Origin: an uncultured Planctomycetota bacterium
GTDB lineage: Bacteria > Planctomycetota > Planctomycetia > Pirellulales > Thermoguttaceae
Length of the DNA stretch: 33,502 nt
NCBI GenBank assembly: GCA_902766935.1
Contig: CACXFR010000162.1
Location: forward strand, 1-33,502
Direction: 5' to 3'
The position numbers and the translations under genes are program-made. Shown here one piece after another: positions 15,005 to 23,193 of the stretch (positions are counted from its first letter, which is position 1; each line of letters opens with the position of its first letter). The notes beneath the pieces are model-generated. The model ran no database searches and was not told the DNA's origin. It saw only the letters and a list, made by a program, of their open reading frames with translations.

Positions 15005-16297
15005 ATGTTTACTCCGAATCGAATCACGGCATCCCCGATCCGCGTTCCGCGTCTTCTCGCGGCGGGGGCGTTTCTCCTCTTCGCCCTTCTTCCGGCGGTC
15101 CTTCGGGCCGGCGAGATTTCCTTTTACGGGGAAACCGAAAAAAATCCGCTCGCCTACGAGCCGGGGGAGGAGATCGTCTTTAACGTTCAGCTCCTCGACG
15201 ACGGAGTCCCCTGCGGCGGAAAGACGGTTCGCTGGCTCCGCACCGGCGACGACGGCAAGACCGAAGAGGGAGAGGCGGTTACCGACGCCGACCGTCCGCT
15301 TGCGATCCGCACGTCGATCGAGACCCCCGGCTTCGTCTGGCTCAAAGTCATCGCGCTCGACGAGGCGGGGAACAATATCCCCGGCGAAAACCACGAGTTT
15401 AACGGCGGCGCCGGCGTACTCCTCGATCGGCTCGGAAGCGCTCCCGAACCGGACGATTTCGACGCGTTCTGGGCGCGGCAGAAGGAACGTCTCGCCGAAG
15501 TCCCTCTTAAAGCGCACCTAACCGAAGTCGATTCGCCCGACAAAAACGTCAAATGCTACGATCTGCGGGTCGACTGCGTCGGCGCGCCCGTTTCCGGCTA
15601 CTTCTGCCTCCCGGCCGAAGCGAAAGAAAAATCGCTCCCGGCGCTTTTGGTTCTTCAGGGATACGGCGTCGCCTCGGCGAGCAAAGAAGCCGCCGCCGGA
15701 AAGACGCACCTGGCGCTCTGCATCAACGCGCACGGTATCGAAAACGGCCGGGACGCGGAATTCTATAAGAACCTGTTCGACACGACGCTGAAAAGCTACG
15801 GTCTTCCCTCCGCGTCGAATACCGATCCGGAAACCTCGTATTGGAACGGGGTGGCGATGCGCGTCATGCGCGCGCTCGAGTTCCTAAAATCGCGCCCCGA
15901 ATGGGACGGAAAGCATATCACTGTTACCGGAGGGAGCCAGGGGGGATTCCAGTCGATCCTCGCCGCCGCGCTCGACGGCGACGTGACCGCGTGCCATCTG
16001 AACGTCCCATGGTTCTGCGACGTTTCGGGAACCGCGCTCCAGGCGCGGAACCACTCGATCTTCCGCCCCGAATGGACCGAGGCGCTCGCATACTACGACG
16101 GGGTGAACCACGCCAAGCGGATCAAATGCCCCGTTACGATTTCCGCCGGGCTGGGCGACTACGTCTGCCCCCCCTCGGGCGTGATGACCCTCTACAACAA
16201 CCTGAATGTTCCGGTCAAGCTGACGTTCATTCAGGGGAACACTCACGGCCACACGATGAAGAACGGCGGAAAATACTCGATCGAAAAGAATCAATAG
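15005..16297 (+). CDS. Secreted CE7-type acetyl esterase (AXE1 family) with N-terminal domain
   Basis: A 430-residue exported protein. Residues 1-36 are a signal peptide with a long n-region and a hydrophobic core ending LPAVLRAG. Residues 38-135 resemble an Ig-like beta domain. From about 145 (FDAFWARQKERL) it is a carbohydrate esterase family 7 hydrolase, which removes acetyl groups from xylan fragments and other sugars. The catalytic triad is visible: Ser311 in GGSQGG, Asp in GLGDYVCPP, and His in NTHGHTM. The preceding VTGGSQGGFQ context matches AXE1 closely. GAGGT lies just before the ATG. It is probably co-transcribed with the Nudix gene 64 bases downstream. With the CE15 pair and GH39 protein it fits hemicellulose breakdown. 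Confidence 0.87.
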   Translation: MFTPNRITASPIRVPRLLAAGAFLLFALLPAVLRAGEISFYGETEKNPLAYEPGEEIVFNVQLLDDGVPCGGKTVRWLRTGDDGKTEEGEAVTDADRPLAIRTSIETPGFVWLKVIALDEAGNNIPGENHEFNGGAGVLLDRLGSAPEPDDFDAFWARQKERLAEVPLKAHLTEVDSPDKNVKCYDLRVDCVGAPVSGYFCLPAEAKEKSLPALLVLQGYGVASASKEAAAGKTHLALCINAHGIENGRDAEFYKNLFDTTLKSYGLPSASNTDPETSYWNGVAMRVMRALEFLKSRPEWDGKHITVTGGSQGGFQSILAAALDGDVTACHLNVPWFCDVSGTALQARNHSIFRPEWTEALAYYDGVNHAKRIKCPVTISAGLGDYVCPPSGVMTLYNNLNVPVKLTFIQGNTHGHTMKNGGKYSIEKNQ

Positions 16298-16361
16298 TCC
16301 GCCGTGCCCGGCAGGGCGCGGTCGGCATCCGCCACGTGCCCCGTGAAGAAAGGGAGTCTCG

Positions 16362-16895
16362 ATGTCTCAGGACGAAAACGAAATCATCTTCTCCTGCCCC
16401 ATATTCAAACTCGAAAAGACCTGGCAGATCGGCCGCAGTGGGAAGAAGCATACCCGCTATGTGGTTCGGCACCCCGGCGGGGTCGGGATCCTCCCGATCC
16501 TCCCCGGCGGCGAAATCCTTCTGGTGAAACAGTTCCGCGTCGCGGTCGGCCGATACATCTACGAGATCCCCGCCGGGATGCGCGAGCCGGGAGAAGAGCC
16601 CCTCACGACCGCCCGGCGCGAACTAAAAGAGGAGACCGGGTACACCGCCGAAAAATGGACGCCCTATCCCTCCTTCTACGCCTCGCCCGGCTACCTCGAC
16701 GAGAAGCTCTTCCTCTTCCTGGCCGAAGGCCTGATCCCGGGCGAAAGCGCTCTGGAAGACGGCGAGAACCTTTCGCTCATTACCGTTTCGCTCGAAAAAG
16801 CGCTCGAAATGATCGATTCGGGCGAAATCGAAGACGGAAAGACCGTCGGCGCGATTCTCCGCTACGCGATCGATACCCCATCCGGAAAAAAGTGA
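16362..16895 (+). CDS. Nudix hydrolase, ADP-ribose pyrophosphatase-like
   Basis: A 177-residue protein with a complete Nudix box, from Gly in AGMREPGEEP through RRELKEETGY (pattern Gx5Ex7REUxEExGU), which binds Mg and positions the hydrolysed pyrophosphate. The upstream EIPAG and the downstream ASPGYLDEKLFLFLA segments are typical of the NudF/ADP-ribose pyrophosphatase branch, whose product is AMP and ribose 5-phosphate. Length is normal for that group. AAGGGAG stands 7 bases before the ATG. It follows the CE7 gene on the same strand with no terminator between. Its TGA stop is part of an extended -10 promoter for the next gene. Confidence 0.9.
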   Translation: MSQDENEIIFSCPIFKLEKTWQIGRSGKKHTRYVVRHPGGVGILPILPGGEILLVKQFRVAVGRYIYEIPAGMREPGEEPLTTARRELKEETGYTAEKWTPYPSFYASPGYLDEKLFLFLAEGLIPGESALEDGENLSLITVSLEKALEMIDSGEIEDGKTVGAILRYAIDTPSGKK

Positions 16896-16901
16896 TATAA
16901 T
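16893..16901 (+). promoter_or_regulatory. Extended -10 promoter of the dockerin-tailed gene
   Basis: TGATATAAT is a perfect extended -10 element (TGnTATAAT); its TGA is also the stop codon of the Nudix gene. No -35 match is seen 17 bases upstream, which is usual for extended -10 promoters. Transcription would start near 16908, about 48 bases before the ATG. Confidence 0.6.
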
Positions 16902-16955
16902 CCAAGTGTCGAAGGCCCGTATTTTTATCCTCAGACGAACAGAAAGAGGACTCCG

Positions 16956-18854
16956 ATGAATCGACCATCCCTGAAATCCCGTAAACTTCGCCTGGAATCG
17001 CTCGAAGAGCGGCGGCTTCTCTCGGTCAACTGGGTCGTCACAACGAACACCGACTACTCGGCGTGGGCTGAAGATGACTCGATTATCTGTCTGCGCGAAG
17101 CGCTCAGCCGCGCCGGGGACGACGATCTGATCACGTTCAGTCCGAACCTTCCGGGGACCACGTTTACGCTGAAATACGGCGAACTGCCGGTCAACTCGGC
17201 CGTCACCATCGACGGCGACAGTCTCCGCGCCGCCAGCGGAACCAACCGTCTTGTCATCAACGCCAACAGCAGGAGCCGGATCTTCAATGTTGCCGAAGGC
17301 GCTTCGCTCACCCTTCGTTCGGCGAACATGACAAACGGCTACTCGTCCGGCGACGGCGGCGCCATCTACAACAAGGGAACGCTCATACTCGAAAACTGCA
17401 ACATTACCGCCTCACGGGCTAAGGAGGGCGGCGGGATATTCTCGTTCCATGCCGACGTTTCTATGAACGGCGGATCCGTCATCAATTGTTCCGTCTCCGA
17501 ATTTGGCGGGGGTCTGTACATCTATTGGGGGTCCCTCACCCTGGACGGTGTTTCGGTCAGCAACTGTTCGTCAGATATGTCGGGAGCCGGAATCGACGTC
17601 AGCGACGCCGAAACCTATATTACCCGTTCGACCATTTCGAATAACCGAATCACCAATTCCTACTATTTCGCCGCGGGGATCTACGCTCACGGGGGGTACA
17701 TGTCGATCTCCGACAGTAAAATCGTCGGAAACGTCAGTTACAACTACGGCGGCGGTATCTACATTCACGATATGGAAGCGGTCATTACCAACTCGCTCAT
17801 CGCCGGCAACAAGTCGACCTACACGGGGGCGGGAATCGAGAACTTCGGACAGCTGACCCTGCGTCAATGCACGATCACCGGAAACCACACGACCGGGGAC
17901 TATTCCGGCGGCGCCGGAATCTTCAACTACTACGGCTCGGGAATGTACGTCGACGCTTACAACTGCATTATCGCCGGAAACACCAGCGCCTCGGGGAAGG
18001 TAACCTGCGATTACGAAGGAAACGGTTACGGATACGCCTACAACATCCTGACGGGGAACATTGACGACTGGAATTATACCGAACTCTTCTTCGAATACGA
18101 TCCGGCTCTCCCGCTCTTTACCAATCCCGATGAAGGAATCTACACGCTCGCCGAAGGGTCTCAGGCAATCGACCTGGGCGAAGACGCCTACGTATTCTAC
18201 GATGACGGTTCCGACATTGAATACGACCTTGCGGGGAAAGACCGTTTCTACGGCCTTAGCGTCGACCTGGGCGCGTATGAATATTCCCCCTTAACCCCTC
18301 TGGACGCGCCGACCGGGGTTACCGTCACCGCCGCCGGGGCGAATCGCATGCGCGTCACATGGAACGAGGCCGCTGATAACAGCGGGTACAAAGTAGCGTG
18401 GTCCGACGACCAGATCACCTGGAACGAGGCCTTCTGCGCAGAAAACACCATCCGCGTCACCGGACTTGCGTACGGCGAGACGTACTACTTCAAAGTGATG
18501 GCGTTGGGGGACGGCGTCACGTATGCAAATTCCGACTACTCGGCCTCCGTCGCCGGTCTGGTCTGCCCCGTCGATATCGACGGGGACGGGTTCATCGGAC
18601 CGGGCGACAACTCGATCCTTTCGGCGGCCTGGTTTACCCTCGAGGGAAGCGGCAACTGGGACGAGCGGTGTGATATCGACGGCGACGGATTTATCGGGCC
18701 GGGCGACCGTTCCTTCCTTTCGGTCAACTGGTTCAAGACGACAGACCAGGGAACGATCGTCTATCCCCCCGCGCTGGCCGCGGCAGTCAGTTCCGAAAAC
18801 ATTTTTGCCTCCCTCGACGACGAACTCGAAGAGATTTTAGAGGGAATGTTCTGA
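16956..18854 (+). CDS. Secreted beta-helix protein with LEPR-xLL motif, Fn3 domain and dockerin-like repeats
   Basis: A 632-residue exported protein. Residues 1-24 carry the planctomycete LEPR-xLL type motif (LESLEERRLLSV) in place of a classical signal peptide. Residues 25-70 include ICLREALSRAGDDD, a form of the CSLREA motif found at the start of exported right-handed beta-helix proteins. Residues 70-440 are a parallel beta-helix with repeated GGGIY/GAGI turns and Ser/Asn-rich strands. Residues 449-536 form a fibronectin type III domain. Then come two EF-hand loops, DIDGDGFIGPGD at 540-551 and 573-584, each followed by SxxWF, as in type I dockerins. A 28-residue acidic tail follows. AGAGGA precedes the ATG. 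It probably binds or cleaves polysaccharide, or docks on a surface partner. No catalytic residues could be assigned. Confidence 0.85.
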   Translation: MNRPSLKSRKLRLESLEERRLLSVNWVVTTNTDYSAWAEDDSIICLREALSRAGDDDLITFSPNLPGTTFTLKYGELPVNSAVTIDGDSLRAASGTNRLVINANSRSRIFNVAEGASLTLRSANMTNGYSSGDGGAIYNKGTLILENCNITASRAKEGGGIFSFHADVSMNGGSVINCSVSEFGGGLYIYWGSLTLDGVSVSNCSSDMSGAGIDVSDAETYITRSTISNNRITNSYYFAAGIYAHGGYMSISDSKIVGNVSYNYGGGIYIHDMEAVITNSLIAGNKSTYTGAGIENFGQLTLRQCTITGNHTTGDYSGGAGIFNYYGSGMYVDAYNCIIAGNTSASGKVTCDYEGNGYGYAYNILTGNIDDWNYTELFFEYDPALPLFTNPDEGIYTLAEGSQAIDLGEDAYVFYDDGSDIEYDLAGKDRFYGLSVDLGAYEYSPLTPLDAPTGVTVTAAGANRMRVTWNEAADNSGYKVAWSDDQITWNEAFCAENTIRVTGLAYGETYYFKVMALGDGVTYANSDYSASVAGLVCPVDIDGDGFIGPGDNSILSAAWFTLEGSGNWDERCDIDGDGFIGPGDRSFLSVNWFKTTDQGTIVYPPALAAAVSSENIFASLDDELEEILEGMF

Positions 18855-18888
18855 AACCGCCCGAGGGGTCTTTCGGCACCGTACGTCA

Positions 18889-18929
18889 AAGGAGGCTTTC
18901 GCCGCGAGGCGAAAGCCTCCTTCTTTTTT
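18889..18929 (+). terminator. Rho-independent terminator
   Basis: A perfect 15-bp stem (AAGGAGGCTTTCGCC and its complement) capped by a GCGA tetraloop and followed by C then six T. It ends the 16956 gene 35 bases past its stop and separates it from the convergent oxidoreductase. Confidence 0.93.
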
Positions 18930-18948
18930 ATCCCTCGCCGAAACCGTT

Positions 18949-20376
18949 TCAGACCTCGGGCAGAGCGAACTCTTTCCGCTGCTCGCGGTGCATGAACGAA
19001 GCGGCCTGATCGTCGCCGACGATTCTCTCCTGAACCGGATCCCACTGAATGACCCGCCCCAGACGCGCGGCAATCCCGCTCAGGTGGCACATATTCGCTG
19101 TCAGCACATGGCTGTCGACGTCCGAAATCGGCTTGCCGCCGCTTTGAATGCAGCGGATAAAATTGTATTTGTGTTCATAGAACGCGCGGTCCTGACTGGT
19201 GCGGGTCTCCGACTCGGGACTGAACGGAACGCCGTTGTTCAGCGCGATATAATCTTCTTCCTTGAACTGCTCCGCGATACCGTCTTCAATCAGTTTGCCG
19301 ACGACGCGGCCGCGGCTGACGTGAATCCGGCCTTTGGTTCCTTCGAAGAGAATGCCGTTCCCGTCTTTCGAGCTGTCGCAGACGTTGAACACCAGACCGT
19401 CGGCGAATTTATGATAGACGTTGAACCGTATCGCCGTGTTGAACTGATCGTCGACCGTCGGATAACCGTCTTTAAACGGAACGGGGTGTTCGGCGTCCCG
19501 CCCGTCGATTTCGACCGGGCCGTCGCCGGCGTTCTGCCGGCCGAGCGCCCAAAGGGCGATATCGATATGGTGCGCGCCCCAGTCGGTAAACTTCCCGCCG
19601 CTGTACTCGTACCACCAGCGGAACTGATAGTGGCACCGGCTGAACGCCGGGAATTCCGCCTGCGCCGGTTCCCACGGGGTGTTCGAATTCCCGTCGGAGG
19701 CGATGTAATCGACATAGGGGGTCTGACCGAGCCACATGTTCCAGTCGAGCGACGCGGGAATCTCCGCTTTCGGAATCGCCGGTGAGGAAGGGCTGCCGCC
19801 GATATCGACGGTCACCTTCTTCACCTCCCCCAAATAGCCGCCGCGTATGATGAGCGCGGCGAGCATGAACTCGTCACGGAAACAGCGCTGCATCGTTCCG
19901 ACCTGGAAGACGCGGTTGTATTTATGCACCGCTTCGCGGATCAGCCGGTTCTCTTCGAGGGTCAGGGTCAGCGGTTTTTCGCAGAAGACGTGTTTACCCG
20001 CCTGCATCGCCTCGATGGCGATCTTGGTATGCCAGTGATCCGGCGTGGCGACCAGAACCGCGTCGATATCGTCCCGATCGAGAACGCGGCGGTAGTCGGA
20101 ATAGGTATCGGGAGCGATCACTTTATCCCCCTCCTTCCGGCCGTACCCGCATTCCAGCGTGTTCGCCAGCCCGAACTTCAAATCGACGTCGCACAGGGCG
20201 ACAAGATCAACGAGTTTGTCGAAGTACGACATATCGAGCCGACCCTGTCCGCCGCATCCGATCGCCGCCATACGAAGGCGCCCGGTATCACTTTCGGCCC
20301 GCGCTTTCGGCAGCGCGAAATAGGGAGTAACCGCCGCGGCGGCCGCGGCTTTGAGAAAATTTCGACGTGTGGTCAT
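18949..20376 (-). CDS. Gfo/Idh/MocA family oxidoreductase, Tat-exported (second)
   Basis: A 475-residue NAD(P)-dependent oxidoreductase. It begins with a twin-arginine signal (TTRRNFLKA followed by an Ala stretch and ALPKARA). The Rossmann motif is AAIGCGGQGR, the conserved lysine is in FCEKPLTLT, and TDWGAHHIDIALWALG supplies the His of the active site. These match the bacterial-type secreted dehydrogenases common in planctomycetes. I placed the start at 20376 because the Tat signal begins exactly there and GAAAGGG lies upstream; a frame extending to 20460 adds a Cys-rich stretch without a ribosome site. It differs clearly from the 4524 gene, so the two are not recent duplicates. The substrate is unknown, probably a sugar or sugar acid. 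Confidence 0.93.
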   Translation of the reverse strand: MTTRRNFLKAAAAAAVTPYFALPKARAESDTGRLRMAAIGCGGQGRLDMSYFDKLVDLVALCDVDLKFGLANTLECGYGRKEGDKVIAPDTYSDYRRVLDRDDIDAVLVATPDHWHTKIAIEAMQAGKHVFCEKPLTLTLEENRLIREAVHKYNRVFQVGTMQRCFRDEFMLAALIIRGGYLGEVKKVTVDIGGSPSSPAIPKAEIPASLDWNMWLGQTPYVDYIASDGNSNTPWEPAQAEFPAFSRCHYQFRWWYEYSGGKFTDWGAHHIDIALWALGRQNAGDGPVEIDGRDAEHPVPFKDGYPTVDDQFNTAIRFNVYHKFADGLVFNVCDSSKDGNGILFEGTKGRIHVSRGRVVGKLIEDGIAEQFKEEDYIALNNGVPFSPESETRTSQDRAFYEHKYNFIRCIQSGGKPISDVDSHVLTANMCHLSGIAARLGRVIQWDPVQERIVGDDQAASFMHREQRKEFALPEV

Positions 20377-20469
20377 TGTTCCGATACCCTTTCTCGATAT
20401 ATCGTAGCTCTGAAGAACAACTCTGCACGGACAAGTTGCAGCTCTTCTTCCGTTTTTCATCTTTCCCCA

Positions 20470-20489
20470 TTTTAGCGATTATGCTAAAA
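20470..20489. repeat. Short inverted repeat upstream of the tRNA and oxidoreductase
   Basis: TTTTAGC and GCTAAAA face each other around six bases in the 215-base divergent spacer. There is no T run beyond the stem, so an operator is more likely than a terminator. No other feature is visible in 20377-20550. Confidence 0.3.
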
Positions 20490-20550
20490 AGAAGCAAGCA
20501 AGCGGAGGAAAAGGCACTGCGCAAGAAAGCCGCGGCGGGACCGCCCCCCC

Positions 20551-20578
20551 TGGACGATTCCCCGAATCACGCTAGAAT
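20551..20578 (+). promoter_or_regulatory. Likely promoter of the initiator tRNA
   Basis: TGGACG (20551-20556) and TAGAAT (20573-20578) are 16 bases apart; transcription would start near 20585, seven bases before the mature tRNA. The short leader is usual for single tRNA genes. Confidence 0.55.
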
Positions 20579-20591
20579 GACGGCATATTGA

Positions 20592-20664
20592 CGCGGGGTG
20601 GAGCAGTTGGTAGCTCGCGAGGCTCATAACCTTGAGGTCAAGGGTTCAAGTCCCTTCCCCGCCA
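20592..20664 (+). tRNA. Initiator tRNA-fMet (CAT anticodon)
   Basis: All 73 bases fold as a standard cloverleaf: acceptor CGCGGGG/CCCCGCC with a C1 x C72 mismatch, D stem GAGC/GCTC, anticodon loop CTCATAA, T stem AAGGG/CCCTT with TTCAAGT loop, A73. The unpaired 1-72 position and the A11-U24 pair are hallmarks of bacterial initiator tRNA and exclude elongator Met or Ile (CAT) tRNA. The anticodon stem reads C27 G28 A29 G30 G31 opposite C39 C40 T41 T42 G43. The usual run of three G-C pairs is therefore reduced to two, with A29-U41 in place of G29-C41. CCA is not encoded. A terminator follows at once. Confidence 0.97.
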
Positions 20665-20668
20665 CTAG

Positions 20669-20707
20669 CGCGCAAACCCCTTAAAGACAGGTGTTTGCGC
20701 GTTTTTT
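20669..20707 (+). terminator. Rho-independent terminator of the tRNA
   Basis: A 9-bp stem (CGCGCAAAC with GTTTGCGCG) around a 15-base loop, followed by six T. It begins five bases after the tRNA. Confidence 0.9.
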
Positions 20708-20746
20708 GTTGTTTCAAAAAGAGGTCAGCGGTTCGATGATTATCCG

Positions 20747-20780
20747 CGAAAATGCCCCCCATTTTTCGAAAAATGCCCCC
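20747..20780. repeat. Tandem direct repeat before nth
   Basis: CGAAAATGCCCCC and CGAAAAATGCCCCC recur with a 20-base period just upstream of nth. The spacing of about two helical turns would suit a regulator binding one DNA face, but it may be chance. Confidence 0.35.
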
Positions 20781-20805
20781 GATTTGTCCCCGTTGGGAGG
20801 GTGAA

Positions 20806-21498
20806 ATGGCCGTCAAAAAGTTTCCGAACCTGACCGCTTCCCACAATAAGACCGCCGCCGTCGAACCCGAAGAACTCCGGCGGCGCAGACGGATTCTCCG
20901 AAAGCTGAACGCGGCGTATCCGCAGGTCGGCTGCACCCTGGATCATTTCAATCCGTTCCAGCTTCTGATCGCGACGATCCTTTCGGCGCAGTGTACCGAC
21001 AAGCGGGTCAACGAAGTGACCCCGGGTCTTTTCAGGCGGTTCAAGACCCCCGACGACTTTCTGCGGGCGGGAATCCCGGAAATCGAAGACGCGATCCGGT
21101 CGACCGGCTTCTATCACAACAAGGCGAAAAACATCTACGCGCTCTGTAAAAGGCTGAAAGAGGATTTTCACAGCGAAGTCCCCCATACGATCGACGAACT
21201 GGTCAATCTGCCCGGCGTCGGCCGAAAGACCGCCAACGTCGTCCTGGGCAACGCGTTCGGGATCGTCGAGGGGATCGTCGTCGACACCCACGTCGGGCGG
21301 CTGAGTCGTAAACTCGGACTCACCGACGCGACCGATCCCGGAAAAGTCGAACGCGACCTCGTCTCGTTCGTGCCGAAAAAGGAATGGGTCGATTTCAGCC
21401 ACCGCCTCATCACCCACGGAAGGCAGGTCTGCCGCGCCCGCCGCCCCCTGTGCGAAAAGTGCCCCCTGGCCGAAGAGTGCCCGAGCGCGGGGAAATAA
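20806..21498 (+). CDS. nth: Endonuclease III (DNA glycosylase/AP lyase)
   Basis: A 230-residue base-excision repair enzyme that removes oxidised pyrimidines and cuts at abasic sites. The helix-hairpin-helix LPGVGRKTA carries the catalytic Lys, and the catalytic Asp is in VDTHVGRLS about 20 residues later. The C-terminal iron-sulphur motif is complete, C-x6-C-x2-C-x5-C (CRARRPLCEKCPLAEEC). ATG 20806 is chosen for its GGGAGGGTG ribosome site and because the protein then has normal family length; an in-frame start at 20752 would add a Met/Pro/Arg-rich leader overlapping the direct repeat. It stands alone after the tRNA terminator. A role in repair of oxidative damage suits an anaerobe facing oxygen. 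Confidence 0.96.
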   Translation: MAVKKFPNLTASHNKTAAVEPEELRRRRRILRKLNAAYPQVGCTLDHFNPFQLLIATILSAQCTDKRVNEVTPGLFRRFKTPDDFLRAGIPEIEDAIRSTGFYHNKAKNIYALCKRLKEDFHSEVPHTIDELVNLPGVGRKTANVVLGNAFGIVEGIVVDTHVGRLSRKLGLTDATDPGKVERDLVSFVPKKEWVDFSHRLITHGRQVCRARRPLCEKCPLAEECPSAGK

Positions 21499-21519
21499 AA
21501 CCGCTTTTCCGAAACGGCT

Positions 21520-23145
21520 CTACGGCTTTTCCAAAACCTGCCCGTCTTGTCGGAGGCGCCTTTCAAGAGACTCGTACGACAGATCGGCGGGATCGACTCC
21601 CGCGTCGATCGAAAGAACCGCCGCCGCCGCGGCCGACTGGCCGAGGATCATAAAGACCGGTTCCATGCGAATGGAGCCGTAGGCGATATGGCTGCAGCTG
21701 ACGCAGACCGGTACAAGAAGATTTGAACATTCCTCTTTTTTCGGCAGAAGCGCGCGATAGCCGATCGGATACGCCCCGCCGGTCGGCACCTGGACGTCCC
21801 CCTCGTTCCGAACCACCGCGCGCCCGTCTTCGTCGATCGCGACGTACCGCTGAATATTATGGGAGTCCATTCCGTACGACCCCATACCGACCGGATCGGG
21901 AACGGGGATTCGCCGGCGGAGATGGTTTTCCGTTTCGACGAAATCCGAAACCATCCGCCGCCCTTCCCGAACATAGAGCTGTCCGGGCCAGTTCCCGGAA
22001 TCGGCGAACTCGTCTTTGGCGAGCCCCCACTCCGAAAATTCACGGCGCAGTTCTTCCGGCACGCGCGGGTGATTCGCCATCGTCCAGTAGAATCCTTTCT
22101 GCCATCGGACGTGGCGGGCGATAATCTCTTCGCGCCGTTCGTAGCTCGCTTCGGGATACTCGTAGTTCGCGCCGATATCGTCGGTCGAAACCGACCCATT
22201 GTTGTTCGTATCGGTCTTGCGGTTCGGAACCCTGCCGGGGTCGTGATAATGAATCTGCCCCGCCTGAATATCGCGGAAAAGAAGCTCGTAGTCCGCCTCG
22301 TCGTAGTCGGCGGGCTTTTCAAAAGGAACGCGGTTTTCCGGAACGCGCGTCATACAGAGGCGGAAGCAGTACGCCTGCACCCCCCCGTCGGCATCGCCGT
22401 CGCGTCCTCCCGCGTCGGGGTTCACGCCGGGCAGAATTCCGCTGTCCGGGTTCCCCGGCTCAACGTACGGATCGACCGGACCGGCGAACTGATGATAAAC
22501 CGCGTTGGCGGTCTGAATCCCGTTGAGCGTCTCGCCGTATCGGGCGTTGCTCTCGCGGCCGACGGTGTACGAAACTCCGGCGGCGGCGAACAGATCGCCT
22601 TCATACGTCGCGTCCAAAAAGACCCTCCCCGTAAAGACGCGCCCCGAAAGGGTCTCAATCGACTTAATCGCCGCCCCATCTTTGACCACCCCTTTTTCGC
22701 GGTCGAGCCGCTCGCCGCGATAGACGGGAATACCGTATTCGGCGACGAATCCGTCCATCACCTTTTCGGCGGCGGAAGGCTCGAACTTCCACATCGTTTG
22801 GGTCTGATTGTCCATTCCCGAAAACTCGGCGGGCTTCGGTTCCCACTTCCACGCCTCGTCGTCCTGATAATAGAGCCAGATGCGATGATAAAATTCGCGG
22901 GCGATCCCGCCGATCACCCGTTTATCCCCCGAATCGGTCCGTCCGAGCCCCGAAACGGTCAATCCGCCGAGATGCCGATCGGGCATAACGATCACCGCTG
23001 TCTTCCCCATCCGTCTGACCTGAACCGCCGCCGAGACCGCCGCCGACGCGCCCCCGTAAATCACGACGTCGGCGTCAACCGTCTCGGCACAAAGCGCGGG
23101 AACCGACGCGCAAAACGCCAGGAAAAGAGCGATCAGTTTTTTCAT
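21520..23145 (-). CDS. Secreted FAD-dependent oxidoreductase
   Basis: A 541-residue exported flavoprotein. The first 20 residues are a signal peptide (MKKLIALFLAFCASVPALCA). The dinucleotide fold follows with a variant glycine motif, VVIYGGASAAVSAA, then GGLTVSGLGRTDSG and GGIAREFY, features of the FAD_oxidored group common in planctomycetes and Bacteroidetes. A second FAD contact is the FLDATYEGDL segment at about 188-200. The C-terminus ends with GQSAAAAAVLSIDAGV, the flavin-closing region. The substrate is unknown, but such genes usually lie near polysaccharide enzymes. AAAGG precedes the ATG. It is the last gene of a four-gene minus-strand run beginning at 26754. Confidence 0.88.
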   Translation of the reverse strand: MKKLIALFLAFCASVPALCAETVDADVVIYGGASAAVSAAVQVRRMGKTAVIVMPDRHLGGLTVSGLGRTDSGDKRVIGGIAREFYHRIWLYYQDDEAWKWEPKPAEFSGMDNQTQTMWKFEPSAAEKVMDGFVAEYGIPVYRGERLDREKGVVKDGAAIKSIETLSGRVFTGRVFLDATYEGDLFAAAGVSYTVGRESNARYGETLNGIQTANAVYHQFAGPVDPYVEPGNPDSGILPGVNPDAGGRDGDADGGVQAYCFRLCMTRVPENRVPFEKPADYDEADYELLFRDIQAGQIHYHDPGRVPNRKTDTNNNGSVSTDDIGANYEYPEASYERREEIIARHVRWQKGFYWTMANHPRVPEELRREFSEWGLAKDEFADSGNWPGQLYVREGRRMVSDFVETENHLRRRIPVPDPVGMGSYGMDSHNIQRYVAIDEDGRAVVRNEGDVQVPTGGAYPIGYRALLPKKEECSNLLVPVCVSCSHIAYGSIRMEPVFMILGQSAAAAAVLSIDAGVDPADLSYESLERRLRQDGQVLEKP

Positions 23146-23193
23146 CGGAAAACCTTTCTTCGATAAAAAGGGGGAATAACCGCGGCTTCGTCG

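Noticed and set aside
20367-20591. Small plus-strand frame before the tRNA
   Set aside because: It overlaps the tRNA promoter, has no ribosome site and its product shows no protein-like pattern.
20592-20664. Elongator tRNA-Met or tRNA-Ile (CAT)
   Set aside because: The 1-72 mismatch and A11-U24 pair are initiator features; elongators pair position 1 with 72.
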